Translations under genes and position numbers: made by a program
Notes under the pieces: generated by a model
Told to the model about the DNA's origin: nothing
Seen by the model: the letters and a program-made list of their open reading frames with translations, nothing else
Databases searched by the model: none
Origin: Candidatus Latescibacterota bacterium
GTDB lineage: Bacteria > Latescibacterota > UBA2968 > UBA8231
Assembly: GCA_020852055.1 (NCBI GenBank)
Contig: JADZBP010000206.1
Location: 1-64,000 of the forward strand
DNA length: 64,000 bases
Direction of reading: 5' to 3'
In this document: positions 60,141 to 64,000 of the stretch, piece by piece
Layout of the letters: each line of letters starts with the position of its first letter
How positions within the stretch are numbered: the first letter of the stretch is position 1

Positions 60141-60833
60141 CTATCTCCTATCGTCGGGGAGGAGCGCTTCGGCCTGCCGGCGCAGCTGGGCCAGCAGGCG
60201 GGCCCCTTTTTCGATTTGGAAACGCCACTGCAGCAGGAAAAAGAAGAAGCTGAAAATGGCCACATAGGAAGCGAGCTTGGTGTAGAACATCCGGGGATCC
60301 ACCAGGGAGACCTGCTGGGGATGGAGCTGTTGTTCGGGAGCCCACAGCTTGATCGAATAGTGAACCAGCGGCACGTTGACGAACCCGATGATCCCCAAAA
60401 CTGCGGCGAAGCGCCGGGTCTGCAGCGGATGGGTTCCGTAAGCGCGCACCATCAGGTAGGCGGTGTACATGGTGAACATGATCAGCATGGAGGTGAGGCG
60501 AGGCTCCCAGCGCCACCAGGCGCCCCAGATCGGCTTGGCCCAGATGGGTCCGGTGATCAGGACGATCAGCGAGAAGGCCACGCCCAATTCGGCGGCGCAT
60601 TGGGCCAACTGGTCCCAGCGTTCCTGCTGGGTGCGCAGGTACTGGATGCTGGCGACAAAGACGATGAAGAAGGCCAGGAAAGCCGTGATGGCCGAGGGCA
60701 CATGGAAATAGAAGATGCGCTGGACCACGCCCATCTGGTTCTCGGTAGGCACGACCATGAACACCATGTAAAGAGCCAGCATCATACTGACAAAAACGAG
60801 GCCGGCCAAAAGCCCGGAGAGCCGATCAAGCAT
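60141..60833 (-). CDS. ccmC: Heme exporter protein CcmC / CcsA-type cytochrome c assembly protein
   Basis: GVVQRIFYFHVPSAITAFLAF, WAKPIWGAWWRWEPRLTSMLIMFTMYTAYL, VPLVHYSIKLW. Confidence 0.92.
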   Translation of the reverse strand: MLDRLSGLLAGLVFVSMMLALYMVFMVVPTENQMGVVQRIFYFHVPSAITAFLAFFIVFVASIQYLRTQQERWDQLAQCAAELGVAFSLIVLITGPIWAKPIWGAWWRWEPRLTSMLIMFTMYTAYLMVRAYGTHPLQTRRFAAVLGIIGFVNVPLVHYSIKLWAPEQQLHPQQVSLVDPRMFYTKLASYVAIFSFFFFLLQWRFQIEKGARLLAQLRRQAEALLPDDRR

Positions 60834-60841
60834 AGGGGAAT

Positions 60842-61570
60842 TCACTCCTCGACGACGTGGTCGAACAGGATCAGAGACAGGGTGGAGAACACCACACAGT
60901 AGACGCCCAGGATGCGCAGGTAGGGCAGGTATTCCTCGGGGTTGCGCTCCTGAAAGATCATGGAGGTGGTGCCCACACAAGAAATAATCACCGGGGCGAC
61001 CATGGGCAAGAGCAGCAGGGGCAGGAGCAACTCGCGCAGCCGGAGGTTGCCGCACATCGCCGCAAAGAGGGTGCCCACCGCCGACAGACAGCCCGCCCCC
61101 AGGGCAAAGACGCCCAGCAGGGGCAGCAGGTAGGTCTGCAGCGAAAGGTTGAAGAAGAGCGCGAAGAAAGGCAGGGTCAGCAGTTCGACCATCAACAGGA
61201 AGAGCAGGTTGCCCACCATCTTGCCCAGGTACAGGGCGCCGCGGTTGATCGGCGCCACCAGCAGGGCATCGATGCAGTTGTTCTCCTGCTCGGCGGCGAA
61301 GGTGCGGTGCAGGCCGAAGAGACTGGCGAACACAAAGGCAGACCACAAGACGCCTGGACCGATCTGATGCAGGGCCGAGCCGCCCAACTCAAAAGAGAAA
61401 TTGAAAACCAGCAGGGTCAGCAACACAAAAAACACCATGGTGCTGAGGCGTTCCTTGGTGCGCCATTCGGCCAGCAAATCCTTGCGCAGAATGGCCATCG
61501 CGGCGCCCCAGAAGCCGCGTTCTTCCCCGAGAGCCACCTGCGGCGGCAGCCTATCCGAGGTGCTGCTCAT
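60842..61570 (-). CDS. ccmB: Heme exporter protein CcmB
   Basis: AILRKDLLAEWRTKERLSTMVFFVLLTLLVFNFSFE, EQENNCIDALLVAPINRGALYLGKMVGNLLF. Confidence 0.9.
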   Translation of the reverse strand: MSSTSDRLPPQVALGEERGFWGAAMAILRKDLLAEWRTKERLSTMVFFVLLTLLVFNFSFELGGSALHQIGPGVLWSAFVFASLFGLHRTFAAEQENNCIDALLVAPINRGALYLGKMVGNLLFLLMVELLTLPFFALFFNLSLQTYLLPLLGVFALGAGCLSAVGTLFAAMCGNLRLRELLLPLLLLPMVAPVIISCVGTTSMIFQERNPEEYLPYLRILGVYCVVFSTLSLILFDHVVEE

Positions 61571-62267
61571 AGAGTTTTCCGAGATCCTCGATGCTGCCGC
61601 CCGCCCACGGGGCGTCGTAGCCGACGCGGCCGCGGCGCAGGATGACCAGGCGATCGGCCAGGTGTACGGCTTCTTCGAGGTTGTGGGTGACCAAAACGCT
61701 GGTGCGTCCCTGCTCCTTGAGTTGGCGCAGTTGGTGGCTCAAGGCGGCGGCGGCGCGCTGGTCGAGACCGGTGTAGGGTTCGTCGAACAGCAATACTGAC
61801 GGGTTGTGCAAGGTAGCGCGGGCCAGGGCCAGGCGTTGCTTCATGCCCCGCGAAAAGGTGCGGACCCGGTGGTGGTGCCGCTCTGCCAGGCCCACGGCCT
61901 CCAGGGCCTGGGCGACCCGGGTGTCGGGATCGGGCAGGCCGTAGAGCCGGGCGAAGAAGCTCAGATTTTCGAGGGCGCTCAGGTCGTCGTAGAGCAGGGT
62001 GGAGTGCGAGAGCAGACCGACCGCAGCACGGGATGCCGCCGCGTGGTGGGGTTCGGCGCCGGCGACCAGCACCCGTCCCCGGGTGGGTTTGCTCAGGCCT
62101 GCCAGCAGGCGCAGCAGGGTGCTCTTCCCGGCCCCATTGGCGCCCAGCAGGAGCACAAAAGCTCCCCGGTTGACGCGCAGCGTGACCTGGGCCAGGGCAG
62201 TGAAATCGCCGAAGTCCTTCTCGACCTGCTCCAGGCAGAGGAGGTCATCGGGGTGCATCCTGGACAT
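61551..62267 (-). CDS. ccmA: ABC transporter ATP-binding protein CcmA
   Basis: LLLGANGAGKSTLLRLLAGLSKPTRG, TFSRGMKQRLALARATLHNPSVLLFDEPYTGLDQ. Confidence 0.88.
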   Translation of the reverse strand: MSRMHPDDLLCLEQVEKDFGDFTALAQVTLRVNRGAFVLLLGANGAGKSTLLRLLAGLSKPTRGRVLVAGAEPHHAAASRAAVGLLSHSTLLYDDLSALENLSFFARLYGLPDPDTRVAQALEAVGLAERHHHRVRTFSRGMKQRLALARATLHNPSVLLFDEPYTGLDQRAAAALSHQLRQLKEQGRTSVLVTHNLEEAVHLADRLVILRRGRVGYDAPWAGGSIEDLGKLYEQHLG

Positions 62268-63372
62268 CCAGGAGACGGTAGAGCGCGAGGGCCTGATCGA
62301 AGAGCCGGGCTCTTTGGGTGCGGTACTGGGGATCGTGCTGCCGGCTCTGGTAGGTGTCGTCGAGCTGGGCCAGTTCTTGTAGTGCCGCCCGGCGCTGTGC
62401 TTCGAGGGTGTTGCGGTCTTGCTTGGCTGGGGCGGCGGGTACTGCGGCGGGAGTTGGATGGCGGGTCACCACCAGGGCACCGGCGACCACGGCCAGGCCA
62501 GCCATCCCGAGTGCCACCCATTTGAGGATCCAACCCAGGGCGCGCGGGGTGGGCACCGGGATATGCAACTCCTGGCCCACGGAAAGGTTTTCGGCCCGCA
62601 TCCGGCGATAGGTCTTACCCTGGATGGGAATCTCCCCTAGATCGGCAAAGGGAGGCTCGGGCGCCAGGGTGGCGGGGAACACAAAAGCCTCGAGGGCGGC
62701 AGTGGGATAGAGCACGCGGTGGCGGTATTCGCCGTCGAGTTGGGCCGGATCGATCTGGAAGGAAAAGGCGATCTGGGTATTGCCCGGAGGCAAGGGCTGG
62801 GTATCAAAGGCCTGGGTATCGGTGGTCTGGTCCAGGTGGCCCGAAAAGCTCTGGAGATTGAAGGCCCCGTCGGGCAGAGAGAACTCTGCCACCTGTCGTT
62901 CATGCCCCTGGCCGCGACCGGCGAAGGCCTGGCTGCCGCGGTTTTCCATCTGGGCCGCCTGGGTTACCTCCATCCCGTTCTCGCCCAGCACCAGAAAGAG
63001 CTGGTTGGTGCTGATCGAGATCTGATCGGCGGAGCCACCGGCATCATATACCTCGAGGATGATCTCCTGCTGGCCCCCCACCCGCAGTTCCGAGGACGGG
63101 AAAGGCATGTCCTGGTAGTGGGCGACCAGGACAACGGAGAGGCTGCCGGTGATGAAGGGGCCGGAAAACGAGAAGCGACCCTCGCCATCGGTGTTTTTGC
63201 GCAAGACCTCGTTGAGCTGGCCACCCTGCGACAGCAAAAAAGCGACACTGATATTGGGCACCCGGGCGCCGGTACCGGGGTTGATCACGTATCCCTGCAC
63301 GGTATCGGCGTGGGACCGATGGGGGGTGCTCAATAAGGCGAGGGCCAGCAGTGCGAGCAGAAGGTTCTTCAC
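62245..63372 (-). CDS. Carboxypeptidase-regulatory-like domain membrane protein of unknown function (start GTG 63372 or ATG 63405)
   Basis: Signal peptide; TVQGYVINPGTGARVPNISVAFLLSQGG; Ig-like fold; C-terminal TM WVALGMAGLAVVAGALVV. Confidence 0.7.
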   Translation of the reverse strand: MKNLLLALLALALLSTPHRSHADTVQGYVINPGTGARVPNISVAFLLSQGGQLNEVLRKNTDGEGRFSFSGPFITGSLSVVLVAHYQDMPFPSSELRVGGQQEIILEVYDAGGSADQISISTNQLFLVLGENGMEVTQAAQMENRGSQAFAGRGQGHERQVAEFSLPDGAFNLQSFSGHLDQTTDTQAFDTQPLPPGNTQIAFSFQIDPAQLDGEYRHRVLYPTAALEAFVFPATLAPEPPFADLGEIPIQGKTYRRMRAENLSVGQELHIPVPTPRALGWILKWVALGMAGLAVVAGALVVTRHPTPAAVPAAPAKQDRNTLEAQRRAALQELAQLDDTYQSRQHDPQYRTQRARLFDQALALYRLLDVQDAPR

Positions 63373-63812
63373 GCGGTCCCAGCCTCCGCAAAACGCGCCC
63401 CGCACCGCGAGCAGAAGTGGTCGGCCGGCTGCCGCTGGGCACCACAGGAAGAACAGTGGGACTTGTCTTTTTGGCGCAGCGCCCGGATGTCTTTCTCGAC
63501 CCGCGCGGCCAATCCTCCGCCAGTCTGGCCGGCGCTGCCCTTGAGCAGATCCAACTGGTGGAGCACCGCCATGGCCTCGGCCTCGAACTGCCGGCGGAAA
63601 TGCTGGTACTCACCCTCGGGCAGTTTGCCCATGGCCTGGTCGAACTCGATTTCCTTGATGGCCGCCAGCAATTGTTCGCGGCGCTCGATCAGGCGCTGGT
63701 GCTCGCCTTCCCGCAACCCGAAAGGGGTGGCTGCCCCCACCAGGGGGTAGCCGACGTAGAAAACCAGGCTGACCAGCAACAAGAGGCAGAAGATGGGAAC
63801 GAGGAGTTCCAT
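63369..63812 (-). CDS. Membrane-anchored zinc-ribbon protein (CcmI-like N-terminus)
   Basis: N-terminal TM; REQLLAAIKEIEFDQAMGKLPEGEYQHFRRQFEAEAMAVLHQLD; C-terminal HCSSCGAQRQPADHFCSRCGARF. Confidence 0.75.
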   Translation of the reverse strand: MELLVPIFCLLLLVSLVFYVGYPLVGAATPFGLREGEHQRLIERREQLLAAIKEIEFDQAMGKLPEGEYQHFRRQFEAEAMAVLHQLDLLKGSAGQTGGGLAARVEKDIRALRQKDKSHCSSCGAQRQPADHFCSRCGARFAEAGTA

Positions 63813-63815
63813 AGT

Positions 63816-64000
63816 TTACTCGGCGTCGAAGTCTTTCAGTTCCTGCTGGAGCCGCTGGTTGTACTCCTGAGGGCCGGCGGCGGCAGATACGGGCTGCGTT
63901 TGTACCTGATCCTTGCGCCACTTGAGCAGCACCGTCCGCACCAGGAAAACCCCCAGGATCAGCGCGGTGATGGGAGCGATCCAGGCCAGGAGTCGGTAGC
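63816..64000 (-). CDS. CcmH-like C-terminal fragment (continues beyond window)
   Basis: Minus frame open to edge: YRLLAWIAPITALILGVFLVRTVLLKWRKDQVQTQPVSAAAGPQEYNQRLQQELKDFDAE*: TM plus short cytoplasmic tail in ccm context. Confidence 0.6.
   Translation of the reverse strand, partial: YRLLAWIAPITALILGVFLVRTVLLKWRKDQVQTQPVSAAAGPQEYNQRLQQELKDFDAE

Overview
This 64 kb, GC-rich window is a Gram-negative-type bacterial chromosome segment spanning the replication-origin neighbourhood. The core is gyrA, gyrB, a DciA/DUF721-like gene, recF, dnaN, an AT-rich oriC candidate and dnaA on the minus strand. It faces rpmH, rnpA, yidD, yidC, mnmE, rsmG, a CDP-alcohol phosphatidyltransferase, tmk, an S41 protease, rng, rplU, rpmA, sucC and sucD on the plus strand. 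The left arm (1-29 kb) is a sugar-catabolism mosaic: RhaM, phytanoyl-CoA dioxygenase, Gfo/Idh/MocA oxidoreductases, cupins, a GlgE-like GH13, GH116 and a sugar ABC transporter with fumC beside it. It also carries HrpA, HrpB and SthA. The right arm holds two glycosyltransferases, an XRE regulator, two tandem DUF151-UVR proteins and a System I cytochrome c maturation cluster. The strongest unexplained signals are: (i) an intergenic cloverleaf-like repeat with two ~128-bp copies and one 42-bp internal-deletion copy; (ii) a dense run of hairpins at 55.7-56.1 kb consistent with an unannotated structured RNA or leader plus paired operators; (iii) two parS sites at rsmG with no parAB next to them; (iv) two separate DnaA-box clusters; (v) an orphan CXXCH gene tail. 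No CRISPR array, IS element, prophage or known defence system was seen. Family assignments come from motif recognition only; no search was run.
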